A stretch of DNA of 64,000 nt from Roseateles puraquae (GCF_002205845.1 NZ_NISI01000001.1:496001-560000); one strand, 5' to 3'; positions 42,851 to 53,232 are shown, numbered from the stretch's first letter. Notes: a model not told the origin generated them from the sequence alone. Translations and numbers: made by a program.

Positions 42851-44158
42851 ATGCACGAAGACCATCTCCTGCCGCCGGACGACCCGCTGCGCTTGGCGCT
42901 GCACAACGAAGTGCACGCCCGGCCGCCGGCCCGTATCCGCCTGCCGGCGCTGATCGTGCATGTGGCCGTCCTCAACGACGGCGTGAGCCGGGCCGACGAG
43001 CATGCCCACCTGCGCCGCCTCCCAGGGCAGCACGACCTGGGCGCGGAGGCCCTGCAGGCCAATTTCCTGCGCCTGCGCTGCGGCGAGTTCTCGCTGAAGT
43101 GGGAGCGGCATGCCGAGTTCACGCGCTACGCGGTGGTGCAGTCGCTGCCCGCCGATGCCGAGCCCGGCGCCCAGACGCTGGATAGCCTGGCCCTGCGCGT
43201 GGCGCCCGACTGGCTCGCGCGCATCCCGGGGCGCACCTTTGCGGCGATCAAGCTGGTGATGATCGAGCGGCCGCTGACGTTTGCGCCCAGCGCGCTGGCC
43301 GAGGCCCGGGCCTGGTTCGGCGAGCATGCCGTGGTGGCCTCCACCATGGGTGGGCATTCGCTGGTGGTGACCGACTTCTGCCTGCGTGCCTCGGGCTTCG
43401 AGCACCTGGTGGTGCTGGCCGAGCCCGGCACGCCGCAGACACGCGCCGGCCGCATCTGCCAGCGGCTGCTGGAGCTCGAAACCTACCGGTTGATGGCCCT
43501 GCGCGGCCTGCCCGTGGCCAAGATGCTGGCGCCGACGCTCGCGGAGGTCGAGTCCCGTCTCGCCACCATCACAGCCCGGCTGGAGCAACGCGGCGCGTCG
43601 GAGGCGGAGCTGCTGGACGACCTGATCTCCACCGCGGCCCGCATCGAACACGCCACGGCCGAGCATCAATACCGCTTCACCGCCACCCAGGCCTACCACG
43701 CCATCGTGCAGGCCCGGCTGGACGAGCTGCACGAGGGCAAGGTGGCCGGCACGCAGACCCTGGGCGAGTTCATGCAGCGGCGGCTGTCGCCCGCCATCGC
43801 CACCGTGCAGGCCACCGCGCAACGGTTGGCCGGGCTGTCCCAACGCATCTCACGCGCCAGCGCCTTGCTGCGCACCCGGGTGGACATCGCCACGGAGACG
43901 CAGAACCAGCAGCTGCTCGCCCAACTCAGCGACGGCCAACGCACCCAGCTGCGCATGCAGGCGACCGTGGAGGGCCTGTCGATCGCGGCCATCACCTACT
44001 ACGTGGTCAGCCTGCTGCTGTATGCCTTCAAGGCCCTGAAGACCGAGGGCTGGCTGCCGGTGCAGCCCGAGCTGGCGGCGGGCGCGGCGATCCCGCTCGT
44101 GCTGGGCGGCGTGTGGTGGACGACCCGGCGCATCCACCGGAAGTTCTTCGGGCACTGA
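42851..44158 (+). CDS. DUF3422 family membrane protein
   Basis: 435 residues. It begins with the family signature LALHNEVHARPPARI and has a mostly soluble alpha/beta N-terminal two thirds, a helical coiled region (about 215-370) and two C-terminal transmembrane helices (about 377-395 and 408-425) with a basic end. Function unknown; the family is widespread in proteobacteria. ATG 42851 is chosen because the HNEVHARP motif follows closely. Divergent from the FabH-like gene with 115 bp between; a terminator follows. Confidence 0.85.
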   Translation: MHEDHLLPPDDPLRLALHNEVHARPPARIRLPALIVHVAVLNDGVSRADEHAHLRRLPGQHDLGAEALQANFLRLRCGEFSLKWERHAEFTRYAVVQSLPADAEPGAQTLDSLALRVAPDWLARIPGRTFAAIKLVMIERPLTFAPSALAEARAWFGEHAVVASTMGGHSLVVTDFCLRASGFEHLVVLAEPGTPQTRAGRICQRLLELETYRLMALRGLPVAKMLAPTLAEVESRLATITARLEQRGASEAELLDDLISTAARIEHATAEHQYRFTATQAYHAIVQARLDELHEGKVAGTQTLGEFMQRRLSPAIATVQATAQRLAGLSQRISRASALLRTRVDIATETQNQQLLAQLSDGQRTQLRMQATVEGLSIAAITYYVVSLLLYAFKALKTEGWLPVQPELAAGAAIPLVLGGVWWTTRRIHRKFFGH

Positions 44159-44183
44159 CCGGCTTGCCCGCGTAGAATCGGGC

Positions 44184-44216
44184 ACCGGGCCCAAATTTTG
44201 GTGTCCGGTTTTTTTT
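44184..44216 (+). terminator. Terminator-like hairpin with T8 run before guaC
   Basis: ACCGG/CCGGT outer stem, a small internal loop, inner CCAA/TTGG, and eight T. It can end transcription of the DUF3422 gene. A GCCCG...CGGGC repeat (44166-44183) enclosing TAGAAT lies just upstream; if that is a promoter, the hairpin would sit in the guaC leader and act as an attenuator. Confidence 0.7.
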
Positions 44217-44314
44217 GGTCTCTCGTCGCCCCGAGGACCGGCCGGAGCCAAGTCAAGCGCTCGCAGACCAGGCGCGCACTGCTCCAACGCGCGCCGATCA
44301 ATGCGACCTGGACC

Positions 44315-45292
44315 ATGGAAATCTTCGACTACGACAACATCCTGCTGCTGCCCCGCAAGTGCCGCGTGGAAAGCCGCTCCGACTGCGACACCTCGGTGCA
44401 GTTCGGCCCCCGCCGCTTCAAGCTGCCGGTGGTGCCTGCCAACATGAAGACGGTGGTGGACGAACCCATCACCGAGATGCTGGCGCGGGAGGGCTACTTC
44501 TACGTCATGCACCGCTTCGACCTGGACAGCCTGGCCTACGCCCGGTCCATGCGCGCCAAGGGCCTGCTCGTCAGCTTGAGCGTGGGCGTGAAGCCGGCCG
44601 ACTATGCGCTCGTCGACCAACTCGCCGCCGAGGGCATCGGCGCCGACTACCTCACCATCGACATCGCGCACGGCCATGCCGAAAGCGTGCAGCGCATGAT
44701 CGCCCACATCAAGCAGCGCCTGCCCGACGCCTTCGTGATCGCCGGCAATGTGGGCACGCCCGAGGGCGTCATCGACCTCGAAAACTGGGGCGCTGACGCG
44801 ACCAAGGTGGGCGTGGGCCCGGGCAAGGTCTGCATCACGCGGCTCAAGACGGGCTTTGGCACCGGCGGCTGGCAGCTGTCGGCGCTGAAGTGGTGCTCGC
44901 GCGTGGCGACCAAGCCCATCGTGGCCGACGGCGGCATCCGCCACCACGGCGACATCGCCAAGAGCGTGCGCTTCGGCGCCAGCATGGTGATGATCGGCTC
45001 GCTGTTCGCGGGCCATGAAGATTCACCGGGCCAGACCGTCGAGGTCGACGGCAAGCGCTACAAGGAGTACTACGGCTCCGCCAGCGACTTCAACAAGGGC
45101 GAGTACCGCCACGTGGAAGGCAAGCGCATCCTGGAGCCCGTGAAGGGACGCCTGGCCGACACGCTGCGCGAGATGCAGGAAGACCTTCAGAGCTCGATCT
45201 CCTACGCCGGCGGCACGCAGCTGGCCGACCTGAAGAAGGTGAACTACGTGATCCTCGGCGGTGAGAACGCCGGCGAACACCTCTTCATGTGA
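44315..45292 (+). CDS. guaC: GMP reductase (GuaC type 2)
   Basis: Deaminates GMP to IMP with NADPH, balancing guanine and adenine nucleotides. The 325 residues equal the length of GuaC2 proteins. The IMPDH/GMPR barrel has catalytic C173 in [11 protein letters not shown], then [14 protein letters not shown] (the GMPR-type loop; IMPDH would have a CBS insert, absent here), and [17 protein letters not shown] 44315 ([15 protein letters not shown]) is the family start; the frame continues upstream through the terminator hairpin and is not coding there. The amidase gene begins at or just after its stop. Confidence 0.95.
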   Translation: MEIFDYDNILLLPRKCRVESRSDCDTSVQFGPRRFKLPVVPANMKTVVDEPITEMLAREGYFYVMHRFDLDSLAYARSMRAKGLLVSLSVGVKPADYALVDQLAAEGIGADYLTIDIAHGHAESVQRMIAHIKQRLPDAFVIAGNVGTPEGVIDLENWGADATKVGVGPGKVCITRLKTGFGTGGWQLSALKWCSRVATKPIVADGGIRHHGDIAKSVRFGASMVMIGSLFAGHEDSPGQTVEVDGKRYKEYYGSASDFNKGEYRHVEGKRILEPVKGRLADTLREMQEDLQSSISYAGGTQLADLKKVNYVILGGENAGEHLFM

Positions 45293-45306
45293 CGAGCCCC
45301 AGCGTC

Positions 45307-46806
45307 ATGGACTTTGACGCCTACCGGCGCTGCGACGCGACTGCGCTGGCCGAGGCGGTCGCGGCCGGCCGCGTCACCCCCGACCGGCTGCTGGATCTGG
45401 CGCTGGCGCGGCTGCAGGTGGTGCAGCCGCGGCTCAACCCGGTCTGCCGGCTGCTGGAGGGCCAGGCCCGCGCCCAGGTGGCGGCGGGCGTCAAGCCCGG
45501 CCCACTGGCCGGTGTGCCCGGCCTGATCAAGGACGTGACCCAGGACTACGCCGGCGTGCCCACCAGCTACGGCAGCCGCGCCCTCGCCAGCCTGCCGCCA
45601 CCGCGCCAGCACGCGCACACCGTGCGCCGGCTGCTGGCGGCGGGTTGGGTCGTCTTCGGCAAGACCAACACGCCGGAGCTGGGCCTCAAGGGCGTGACCG
45701 ACCCGGCAGCGTTCGGCCGCACGAGCAACCCCTGGGACCCGAGCCGAACGCCCGGCGGCAGCAGCGGCGGTTCGGCCGCGGCCGTGGCGGCTGGTGTCGT
45801 CCCTATGGCAGCCAGCAGCGACGGGGGCGGCTCCATCCGCATCCCCGCGGCCTGTTGCGGACTGGTGGGCCTCAAGCCCTCGCGTGGCCGGGTCTCGGCC
45901 GGGCCGGCTCAAGGGGAGGTCTGGTTCGGCGCCTGCACCGACGGCGTGATCTCACGCAGTGTGCGCGACACCGCCCTGGCGCTGGACGTGCTGAGTGGCC
46001 CCGAACCGGGCGACCCGTTCGCCCTGCCCCAGCCCGCCACACCCTTCCTGGCCCGCATGCGCGCGCCGTTGAAGCGGTTGCGCATCGCGTGGAGCGCCGA
46101 CTCGCCCATCGGCGAGCCCGTCCATGACGAAGCCCGACTGGCGGTGGAACGCAGCGTCGAGTTGCTGCGGCGGCTGGGCCATCAGGTGGAGCCCGCCAAG
46201 CCTGACCTGGACGGACGCGCACTCGCGCACAGCTACCTGCACATCTACTTCGGCCAGGTGGCAGCCACGATCCGCCAGGCCACGGCGCAAGGCGCCCGCC
46301 TGCGTGACTTCGAGCCGCTCACCCGGCTGATCGGCACACTGGGCCGTGCGACCAGCGCCGAGGCCATGACGCTGGCGCTGCTGCGCGGCAACGAAGACAA
46401 CCGCGCCCTGGGCGCGCTGCATGCCCGCTACGACCTCTACCTGACGCCCACCCTGGCCTCACCGCCCGTGCTGCACGGCACAGGCGACCCACCCGCGCTG
46501 CAGCTCGCAATGCTGGACCTGCTGCGCGCCACCGGTCTCATCACGCTGCTCAAGCGGGCCGGCCTGCTGGAGGGCGTGATCCGCAAGATGGCGAACGACA
46601 GCCTGCGCCACGTGCCCTTCACGCAGTTGGCCAACCTGACGGGCACACCTGCCATCTCCTTGCCCCTGCACTGGACGGCAGACGGCTTGCCACTGGGCGT
46701 GCAGTTCCATGCCCCAGCCGGCGGCGAAGGCCTGCTGCTGCAACTCGCGGCCGAGCTGGAAGAAGCCCAGCCCTGGTTCAACCGGGTGCCGCCCGAGCTG
46801 GCCTGA
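45307..46806 (+). CDS. Amidase, amidase-signature family
   Basis: Hydrolyses an amide bond; 499 residues, probably cytoplasmic. The Ser-cisSer-Lys triad is visible: K75 in GLIKDV, the serine of PGGSSGGSAA (about 152) and S176 in SSDGGGSIRIPAACCG. ATG 45307 (MDFDAYRRCDATALAEAV) resembles typical amidase starts; a GTG at 45289 overlapping the guaC stop (GTGA) is an equally possible coupled start. The cysteine pair in PAACCG is common in this group. Substrate cannot be inferred from neighbours. Confidence 0.85.
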   Translation: MDFDAYRRCDATALAEAVAAGRVTPDRLLDLALARLQVVQPRLNPVCRLLEGQARAQVAAGVKPGPLAGVPGLIKDVTQDYAGVPTSYGSRALASLPPPRQHAHTVRRLLAAGWVVFGKTNTPELGLKGVTDPAAFGRTSNPWDPSRTPGGSSGGSAAAVAAGVVPMAASSDGGGSIRIPAACCGLVGLKPSRGRVSAGPAQGEVWFGACTDGVISRSVRDTALALDVLSGPEPGDPFALPQPATPFLARMRAPLKRLRIAWSADSPIGEPVHDEARLAVERSVELLRRLGHQVEPAKPDLDGRALAHSYLHIYFGQVAATIRQATAQGARLRDFEPLTRLIGTLGRATSAEAMTLALLRGNEDNRALGALHARYDLYLTPTLASPPVLHGTGDPPALQLAMLDLLRATGLITLLKRAGLLEGVIRKMANDSLRHVPFTQLANLTGTPAISLPLHWTADGLPLGVQFHAPAGGEGLLLQLAAELEEAQPWFNRVPPELA

Positions 46807-46828
46807 GCGGCTCAGCCCGGCCGCCGGA

Positions 46829-48070
46829 TCACCCGCCGGTGGGCTCGCCCTTGGCCGGCTTCGGGTACCGCCGGTTGATGTCGATGCGCTCGGCGAACGG
46901 CGAGTTCCAGAGCTGCTCATGCAGCGCGGCCACGCGGGCCGCCATGGCCTTGTCGCGCAGCACCACCTCCAGGTTGCGCGAGTTGTTCAGGTAGCCGCCC
47001 ATCCAGTTGCTGGTGCCCACCCAGGCGAGTTCGCCGTCGATGGTCATGGCCTTGGTGTGGATGACGCGCGCGAACGGGATGAAGCCGCTGGACGCGCGGG
47101 GCAGCGTGACGATGCGGATCTCGACCTCCGGCAGCAGAGCCAGGCTCTGCAGGTGATGGATGGCGGGTTCCTCGGTGTTCCAGTTCGACACCATCAGCTT
47201 CACCTGCACGCCCCGCGCCGCTGCCGCCCGCACCGCGTTGTCGATGACGGCGTAGAAGGGCCGCCGGCCACTCGCGTAACTCAACGGCGCGTAGTCGAGC
47301 AGCTGCACCCGCACTTCACGCTGCGCCTGGGCCAGCAGGCGCGGCAGCGCCTCTTCCGAGTCGCCCACGCCCGGCGGGTTGAAGGCGCGCGGGCTGGCCA
47401 GTAGGAAGGCGGGGCGATTCAGGTCGACCGGCGCGGAGGCAGCCGCCTGTGGCGGCACCGGCTGGCCCGCAGCCAGCAGCGCCTGCGCGCGCCAGTCCTG
47501 CTCGAAGATGGCCTGCACTTGCGCCACCACGGTCGCGTCCGTGATGCGCAGGCCCGTCTCGTGGATGTGCTTGAGGGCACGCCAGTCGAAGTTCTGGCTG
47601 CCGACGAAGGCCTCTCGGCGATCCACGACGAAGTACTTCGCATGGATGATGCCGCCCGGTTGCAGCCGGCCGAACTCCAAGATGCGGAACTCCAGCCCCC
47701 GGATGGCACGCAGCCGCGCCAAGGTCGCGGCGTCGGAGATCCGCTCACCCCGCGCCTCCATCAGGAACCGGATGCGAACCCCGCGCGCAGCAGCCGCCTC
47801 CAGAGCTTCGATCACCGTGTCCAGCGGCTCGCCCGGCTGGCCAGCCACGTAGAACTGGCCGATGACGATCTCGTCCTTGGCCGCGTCGAACATCTGCCGC
47901 CAGACCTTGACCGGCTCGCGCAGGTCCGGCGTGGCCAGGGGCGTCTCCACCGGCACGGTATGCACCAGCTCGAAGCCAGGGATGGCGAACTCAGCCCGCG
48001 AGGCTGGCGTGACGAGGAGGCCGAAGGCCGCGAGCAGCGCCGCCAGGGCGCGTGTAGGCAGGAAGGGCAT
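46829..48070 (-). CDS. Secreted phospholipase D-like (double HKD) protein
   Basis: 413 residues with a signal peptide (about 1-26, ending ASRAEF). Two HKD motifs: H143xK145 ... D150 with GSQNF, and H338xK340 ... D345 with GTSNW, so both half-sites of a PLD catalytic core are intact. It could act as a phosphodiesterase or transphosphatidylase in the periplasm (the group includes cardiolipin-synthase-like and nuclease-like proteins); substrate unknown. ATG 48070 supplies the signal peptide; longer frames upstream overlap the valS leader. Convergent with the amidase and divergent from valS. Confidence 0.85.
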   Translation of the reverse strand: MPFLPTRALAALLAAFGLLVTPASRAEFAIPGFELVHTVPVETPLATPDLREPVKVWRQMFDAAKDEIVIGQFYVAGQPGEPLDTVIEALEAAAARGVRIRFLMEARGERISDAATLARLRAIRGLEFRILEFGRLQPGGIIHAKYFVVDRREAFVGSQNFDWRALKHIHETGLRITDATVVAQVQAIFEQDWRAQALLAAGQPVPPQAAASAPVDLNRPAFLLASPRAFNPPGVGDSEEALPRLLAQAQREVRVQLLDYAPLSYASGRRPFYAVIDNAVRAAAARGVQVKLMVSNWNTEEPAIHHLQSLALLPEVEIRIVTLPRASSGFIPFARVIHTKAMTIDGELAWVGTSNWMGGYLNNSRNLEVVLRDKAMAARVAALHEQLWNSPFAERIDINRRYPKPAKGEPTGG

Positions 48071-48180
48071 GGCAGCGAAAGCAAGGGGTGGACGCGGCAC
48101 GCAATGTAGCGGCCGCGGCCACCGCGTGCCGGCGGTCACCCCGGCGCCCCTAAAATCGCGGCCCACCTCCCGACGACCCT

Positions 48181-48198
48181 GCTCCGCGCGCGCGGAGC
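48181..48198. repeat. Perfect 18-bp palindrome in the valS leader
   Basis: GCTCCGCGCGCGCGGAGC ends 17 bp before the valS GTG. In RNA it would form a very stable stem close to the ribosome-binding region. Function unproven. Confidence 0.5.
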
Positions 48199-48215
48199 CA
48201 GCCGAGATCCCGCCT

Positions 48216-51032
48216 GTGACCGAACTCGCCAAGTCCTTCGAACCCGCCGCCCTGGAAGCCCACTGGGGCCCCACGTGGGAATCCGCCGGCCTGTACGCGC
48301 CGACGCTGGACCCGGCCAAGCCCTCCTTCAGCATCCAGCTGCCGCCGCCCAACGTGACCGGCACGCTGCACATGGGCCACGCCTTCAACCAGACGGTGAT
48401 GGACTCGCTGACGCGCTACCACCGCATGCGCGGCCACAACACGCTGTGGGTGCCTGGCACCGACCACGCCGGCATCGCCACCCAGATCGTCGTGGAGCGT
48501 CAGCTGCAGGCCGCGGGCCAAAGCCGCCACGACCTGGGCCGCAAGAACTTCGTTGCCCGGGTGTGGGACTGGAAGCAGGAGTCCGGCAACACCATCACCA
48601 GCCAGATGCGCCGCCTGGGCGACTCGGTAAGCTGGAGCCACGAGTACTTCACCATGGACGACAAGCTGTCCAAGGTGGTGGTCGAGACCTTCGTGCGCCT
48701 GTTCGAAGAAGGCCTCATCTACCGCGGCAAGCGCCTGGTGAGCTGGGACCCGGTGCTGCAGTCCGCCGTGTCCGACCTGGAGGTGGCGAGCGAGGAGGAA
48801 GACGGCTTCCTCTGGCACATCCGCTACCCGCTGGTGGACGGCTCGGGCGAAGTCGTGGTGGCCACCACCCGCCCCGAGACGCTGCTGGGCGACGTGGCCG
48901 TCATGGTGCACCCCGAGGACGAGCGCTACACGGCGCTCATCGGCAAGCGCGTGAAGCTGCCACTGACGGGCCGTGACATCCCGGTCATCGCCGACGACTA
49001 CGTCGACCGCGAGTTCGGCACCGGCGTCGTCAAGGTCACGCCCGCGCATGACACCAACGACTACGCGGTGGGCCAGCGCCACAACCTGCCGATGATCTCG
49101 GTGCTGGACCTGCAGGCCAAGATCAACGAGAACGCCCCCGAGGTCTACCGCGGGCTGGACCGTTTCGTCGCCCGCAAGAAGATCGTCGCCGACCTGGAGG
49201 CCCAAGGCCTGCTGGTGGAGGTCAAGAAGCACAAGCTGCAGGTGCCGCGCTGCGAGCGCACCGGCCAGGTCATCGAGCCGATGCTGACCGACCAATGGTT
49301 CGTCGCCGTGACCAAGCCCGGCGCGGACGGCAAGAGCATCGCTGACAAGGCCATCGCCGCGGTCGACACCGGCGCGGTGAAGTTCCATCCGGAGCAGTGG
49401 GTCAACACCTACAACCACTGGATGAACAACCTGCAGGACTGGTGCATCTCGCGCCAGCTGTGGTGGGGCCACCAGATCCCGGCCTGGTACGGCACGGGCG
49501 GCGAGCTGTTCGTGGCGCGCAGCGAGGACGAAGCCCGCGCCAAGGCCAAGGCGGCCGGCTACCTTGGCGAGCTCACCCGCGATCCGGACGTGCTCGACAC
49601 CTGGTACTCCTCCGCCCTGGTGCCCTTCTCCACGCTTGGCTGGCCCGAGCAGACGCTGGAGCAGGAGCTCTTCCTGCCCTCCTCCGTGCTGGTCACGGGC
49701 TACGACATCATCTTCTTCTGGGTCGCCCGGATGATCATGATGACGACCCACTTCACCGGCAAGGTGCCGTTCAAGGACGTCTACATCCACGGCCTGGTGC
49801 GCGACTCGCAAGGCCAGAAGATGAGCAAGTCCGAGGGCAACGTGCTCGACCCGGTCGACCTCATCCAGGGCTGCGACCTCGACACGCTGACCGCCAAGTC
49901 GACGGTGGGCCTGCGCAAGCCCGAGACGGCACCCAAGGTGGCCGCGCGCGTGAAGAAGGAGTTCCCGGAGGGCATGCCGGCCTATGGCGCCGACGCCTTG
50001 CGCTTCACGATGGCCAGCTACGCCACGCTGGGCCGCAACATCAACTTCGACACCAAGCGCTGCGAGGGCTACCGCAACTTCTGCAACAAGCTCTGGAACG
50101 CGACCCGCTTCGTGCTGATGAACACCGAAGGCCACGACTGCGGCCTGGCGCACGAACAGGGCGTCTGCCCGCCCGGCTACAACACCTTCAGCCAGGCCGA
50201 CCGCTGGATCACCAGCGAGCTGCAGCGGGTGGAAGCCGCCGTCGCCCAGGGCTTTGCCGAGTACCGCCTGGACAACGTCGCCAATGCCATCTACAGCTTC
50301 GTCTGGGACGAGTACTGCGACTGGTACCTGGAAATCGCCAAGGTGCAGATCCAGACCGGCGACGAAAGCCAGCAGCGCGCCACGCGCCGCACGCTGATCC
50401 GCACGCTCGAAACCACGCTGCGCCTGCTGCACCCGATCGCGCCGTTCATCACCGAAGAGCTGTGGCAGGCCGTGGCCCCCATTGCCGGCCGCAAGACGGT
50501 GGACTTCATCGGCCAGGCGCCCTACCCCGTGGCCCAGCCCGAGCGCATCGACGCCGCGGCTGACGCCTGGGTGGCGCAGCTCAAGGACGTCGTCGGCACC
50601 ACGCGCAGCCTGCGCAGCGAGATGGGCCTGAGCCCGGCCGAGCGCGTGCCGCTGCTGGTGGGCGGCGACCTGTCCTTCCTGACCGAAGCCGCCGCTGTGC
50701 TGAAGGTGCTGGCCAAGCTCAGCGCCGTCGAGCTGATCGCCGACGAGGCCGAGTTTGCGAAGCAAAGCGCCACCTCACCCGTGCTGGTGCACGGCGCGGC
50801 CAAGTTGGCCCTGAAGGTGGAGATCGATGTCGCGGCCGAACGCGCCCGCCTGACCAAGGAGATCACGCGCCTGGAAGGCGAGATCACCAAGGCCGAGGCC
50901 AAGCTCGGCAATGAGAGCTTCGTGGCCCGCGCCCCCGCGGCCGTGGTGGAGCAGGAACGCGCCCGCGTGACCGGCTTCAAGGAGACGGTGGCCCGGCTGC
51001 AGGAGCAGCTCAAGCGGCTGCCGCCTCAGTAA
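48216..51032 (+). CDS. valS: Valyl-tRNA synthetase
   Basis: Charges tRNA-Val; 938 residues, class I synthetase. HIGH motif as HMGH (52-55) in [20 protein letters not shown] at 535-539 in [14 protein letters not shown], and an editing domain between with [17 protein letters not shown]. The C-terminal anticodon-binding region ends in a coiled coil ([24 protein letters not shown]). The start is GTG 48216 ([18 protein letters not shown]); no suitable ATG exists near and the longer frame upstream is not homologous. A TAAAAT -10-like hexamer lies at 48151 and an 18-bp palindrome is in the leader. Confidence 0.97.
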   Translation: MTELAKSFEPAALEAHWGPTWESAGLYAPTLDPAKPSFSIQLPPPNVTGTLHMGHAFNQTVMDSLTRYHRMRGHNTLWVPGTDHAGIATQIVVERQLQAAGQSRHDLGRKNFVARVWDWKQESGNTITSQMRRLGDSVSWSHEYFTMDDKLSKVVVETFVRLFEEGLIYRGKRLVSWDPVLQSAVSDLEVASEEEDGFLWHIRYPLVDGSGEVVVATTRPETLLGDVAVMVHPEDERYTALIGKRVKLPLTGRDIPVIADDYVDREFGTGVVKVTPAHDTNDYAVGQRHNLPMISVLDLQAKINENAPEVYRGLDRFVARKKIVADLEAQGLLVEVKKHKLQVPRCERTGQVIEPMLTDQWFVAVTKPGADGKSIADKAIAAVDTGAVKFHPEQWVNTYNHWMNNLQDWCISRQLWWGHQIPAWYGTGGELFVARSEDEARAKAKAAGYLGELTRDPDVLDTWYSSALVPFSTLGWPEQTLEQELFLPSSVLVTGYDIIFFWVARMIMMTTHFTGKVPFKDVYIHGLVRDSQGQKMSKSEGNVLDPVDLIQGCDLDTLTAKSTVGLRKPETAPKVAARVKKEFPEGMPAYGADALRFTMASYATLGRNINFDTKRCEGYRNFCNKLWNATRFVLMNTEGHDCGLAHEQGVCPPGYNTFSQADRWITSELQRVEAAVAQGFAEYRLDNVANAIYSFVWDEYCDWYLEIAKVQIQTGDESQQRATRRTLIRTLETTLRLLHPIAPFITEELWQAVAPIAGRKTVDFIGQAPYPVAQPERIDAAADAWVAQLKDVVGTTRSLRSEMGLSPAERVPLLVGGDLSFLTEAAAVLKVLAKLSAVELIADEAEFAKQSATSPVLVHGAAKLALKVEIDVAAERARLTKEITRLEGEITKAEAKLGNESFVARAPAAVVEQERARVTGFKETVARLQEQLKRLPPQ

Positions 51033-51045
51033 GGCCTGGCCGGCT

Positions 51046-51993
51046 TCAGTAGAAGTCGATCACCGGCTCGCTGCCCAGGCCCTTGGCCTGGGTGGGCGCA
51101 CCGAGCAGTTCGTCGATGGCCCGCGCCACGGCCCAGGCCGCACGCACCCGGGACTCACGGGTCGTCCCCGCCAGCCGCGGCGTGACCTGCAACGATCCAA
51201 TGCCATGCAGGGGGCGGCCCGACTCCAGCCAGCCCGGCTCCAGGCAGTCGAACCAGGCCGCGCGCAGCTTGCCCGTGCGCAGCGCGCGGGCCAGCGCCAG
51301 CTCGTCCACCAGGCCCGACTGGCTCAGGCTCACCAGCACCTGGCCAGGCCGTGCCGCCTCCAGCTGGCGCTCGCCCAGCAGGCCGCGATAGCGTTCGTAG
51401 TAGGGCAGCATCAGCACGACGCCGTCGGCCTGTTCCATCAGCTCGGACAGGCTCACCACCTCGATGCCCCAGCGCGCCCAGATGCCGTCGTTCGGGTGCA
51501 GCGAGGGGTCGTAGCCGATGACCCGCGTGCCAAAGGCCTGGAGCAGCTGGGTGGTGACCCGCGCGGCGGGCGCCAGGCCGAGCAGACCGATGGTCGAGCA
51601 TCCCAGTTCGCGCCCCACCTTCAGGCCGTCGCTGCCCTCGATGGGCACGCGGCGCAACAGGCTCAGCAGCGCGCCGATGGCGAACTCCGCTTCCGCACCG
51701 GCCGTCGAGGCCTGCGAGCGCACCACTTCCACCCCCGCCTTGCGGCAGGCCTCGGCATCGATGTTGTCAGCCCCGCCGCTGGCCCGGCCGATGGCGCGCA
51801 GCCCGCGCGCACGGCGCAGCAGCTCGGCATCCACCGTCACCTCCGGCGGCGCAATCAATGCCCGCACGCCCCGCAGCGAGGCCGCCAGGGCCTCGGTATC
51901 TCCCACCAACTCGGGCGCGAAGCGCGCATCGTGTCGCTCAGCCAGCCACTGCACGACATCGGCTTCCAGGGGTTCGAGGATCAGGACGGTCAT
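51046..51993 (-). CDS. D-2-hydroxyacid dehydrogenase homologue without catalytic Arg/His
   Basis: 315 residues with the two-domain formate/phosphoglycerate-dehydrogenase fold: N-terminal RASGGADNIDAEACRKAGVEV and C-terminal VDELALARALRTGKLRAAWFDCLEP. Key residues differ from the family. The catalytic His of TPHxxGxT is Arg (TPRLAGTT, R273), and the catalytic Arg of the ASRG motif is Gln (LSQSG, Q225); only the Glu equivalent (E252) remains. The NAD loop GxGxxG reads GLLGLAPAAR. Redox activity of the usual kind is improbable, so it may be a sensor, a carbonyl binder or a changed enzyme. Divergent from galU. Confidence 0.8.
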   Translation of the reverse strand: MTVLILEPLEADVVQWLAERHDARFAPELVGDTEALAASLRGVRALIAPPEVTVDAELLRRARGLRAIGRASGGADNIDAEACRKAGVEVVRSQASTAGAEAEFAIGALLSLLRRVPIEGSDGLKVGRELGCSTIGLLGLAPAARVTTQLLQAFGTRVIGYDPSLHPNDGIWARWGIEVVSLSELMEQADGVVLMLPYYERYRGLLGERQLEAARPGQVLVSLSQSGLVDELALARALRTGKLRAAWFDCLEPGWLESGRPLHGIGSLQVTPRLAGTTRESRVRAAWAVARAIDELLGAPTQAKGLGSEPVIDFY

Positions 51994-52080
51994 GGGTTGA
52001 ATGTAGGGGGGCGTCCTACGCAGACACGTCATACCCACATGACAGAATGACCGCGCATTTCGCCAAACGAGTTTACGTTC

Positions 52081-52965
52081 ATGACCCCCTCGCCCAAGTC
52101 GCCCATCACCAAGGCCATCTTCCCGGTCGCGGGGCTCGGCACACGCTTCCTGCCGGCCACCAAGGCCCAGCCCAAGGAGATGCTGCCGGTGGTCGACAAG
52201 CCGTTGATCCAGTACGCCGTCGAGGAGGCCTACGCCGCCGGCGTGCGCGAGATGATCTTCGTGACCGGCCGCCACAAGCGGCCGATCGAAGATCACTTCG
52301 ACATGACCTTCGAGCTCGAGGTCGCGCTGGAGCAGGCCGGCAAGCAGGAACTGCTGGATGTGGTGCGCAGCGTCAAGCCTGACGACATGGAGTGCATCTA
52401 CGTCCGCCAGGCGCAGGCCCTGGGCCTGGGCCATGCGGTGCTGTGCGGTCAGCGCCTGGTGGGCAACGAGCCCTTCGCCGTGCTGCTGGCCGACGACCTG
52501 ATGGTGGGTGAAACGCCCATCCTGAAGCAGATGGTCGAGCAGTTCGCCGACTGGCGCGCCTCCATCCTCGCGGTGCAGGAAGTGCCGGCCGAGCACACCC
52601 GCCGTTACGGCATCGTCGCCGGCACCCAGGTCAATGACCAGTTGATGGACGTGAACCGCATCGTCGAGAAGCCCGCGCCTGAAGTCGCGCCGTCACGCCT
52701 GGGCGTGGCGGGCCGCTACATCCTGACGCCGGGTGTCTTCCACGAGATCGCCAACCAGCCGCGTGGCGTGGGCGGTGAAATCCAGCTCACCGATGGCATC
52801 GCCGGCCTGCTGCGCCGCGAGAAGGTGTTCGCCTACCGCTACGACGGCAAGCGCTACGACTGCGGCAGCAAGGAAGGCTTCCTGCAGGCCAACGTCGAGC
52901 TGGCGCTGGCTCACCCGCAACTGGGCCCGGGCTTCCGGGAGTTCCTGCAGGGTCTCTCGCTCTGA
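52081..52965 (+). CDS. galU: UTP-glucose-1-phosphate uridylyltransferase
   Basis: Makes UDP-glucose from glucose 1-phosphate and UTP for envelope sugars and trehalose/glycogen-like uses. The 294 residues match GalU. Signature sequences: [28 protein letters not shown] in the nucleotide loop (residues 14-41, cited in parts), [15 protein letters not shown], and [10 protein letters not shown] near the C-terminus. ATG 52081 gives [18 protein letters not shown], standard for the family. Divergent from the dehydrogenase homologue; convergent with the TusA-like gene. Confidence 0.97.
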   Translation: MTPSPKSPITKAIFPVAGLGTRFLPATKAQPKEMLPVVDKPLIQYAVEEAYAAGVREMIFVTGRHKRPIEDHFDMTFELEVALEQAGKQELLDVVRSVKPDDMECIYVRQAQALGLGHAVLCGQRLVGNEPFAVLLADDLMVGETPILKQMVEQFADWRASILAVQEVPAEHTRRYGIVAGTQVNDQLMDVNRIVEKPAPEVAPSRLGVAGRYILTPGVFHEIANQPRGVGGEIQLTDGIAGLLRREKVFAYRYDGKRYDCGSKEGFLQANVELALAHPQLGPGFREFLQGLSL

Positions 52966-52972
52966 GGCGTGC

Positions 52973-52990
52973 GGCGGCCGGCAGGCCGCC
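52973..52990. terminator. GC-rich hairpin between galU and tusA-like gene
   Basis: GGCGGCC-GGCA-GGCCGCC, 7-bp stem between two convergent genes. No T-run, so it may act as a partial terminator or only as a 3'-end stabiliser. Confidence 0.4.
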
Positions 52991-52994
52991 ATGC

Positions 52995-53222
52995 TCAACG
53001 CCGGCGCAGCACGTGAATGAACTCGTCGCCCCGGGTTTCCTGGGCCACGAGTTCATTGCCCGTCTGGCGGGCGAAGGCCTGGAAGTCGCGGGTGGAGCTG
53101 GGGTCGGTCGCGACCACGCGCAGCAGGTCACCACTTTGCAGCTCGGCGAGCGCCTTCTTCGCCTTGAGGATGGGCAGCGGGCAGTTCAGCCCCCGGGTGT
53201 CGATCTCGCGTTGGACGTCCAT
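52995..53222 (-). CDS. TusA-family sulfurtransferase-like protein
   Basis: 75-residue sulfur-carrier protein fold. The N-terminal motif TRGLNCPLPILKAKKAL contains the CPxP cysteine (C14) that carries persulfide. It then shows the two-layer alpha/beta pattern ending ELVAQETRGDEFIHVLRRR. ATG 53222 starts just 10 bp after the Nudix gene stop; an in-frame longer frame lies inside the Nudix gene. Its operon neighbours are Nudix and cysM (cysteine synthase), so a role in sulfur transfer near cysteine metabolism is plausible. Confidence 0.88.
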   Translation of the reverse strand: MDVQREIDTRGLNCPLPILKAKKALAELQSGDLLRVVATDPSSTRDFQAFARQTGNELVAQETRGDEFIHVLRRR

Positions 53223-53232
53223 CGCCGGATTC

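Noticed and set aside
44198-44314. 39-residue upstream extension of GMP reductase
   Set aside because: It would cover the terminator T-run and has no homology; GuaC proteins start at [13 protein letters not shown].
48150-50765. 871-codon antisense frame in valS
   Set aside because: No motif or signal; valS is certain on the plus strand, so this is a codon-bias shadow.
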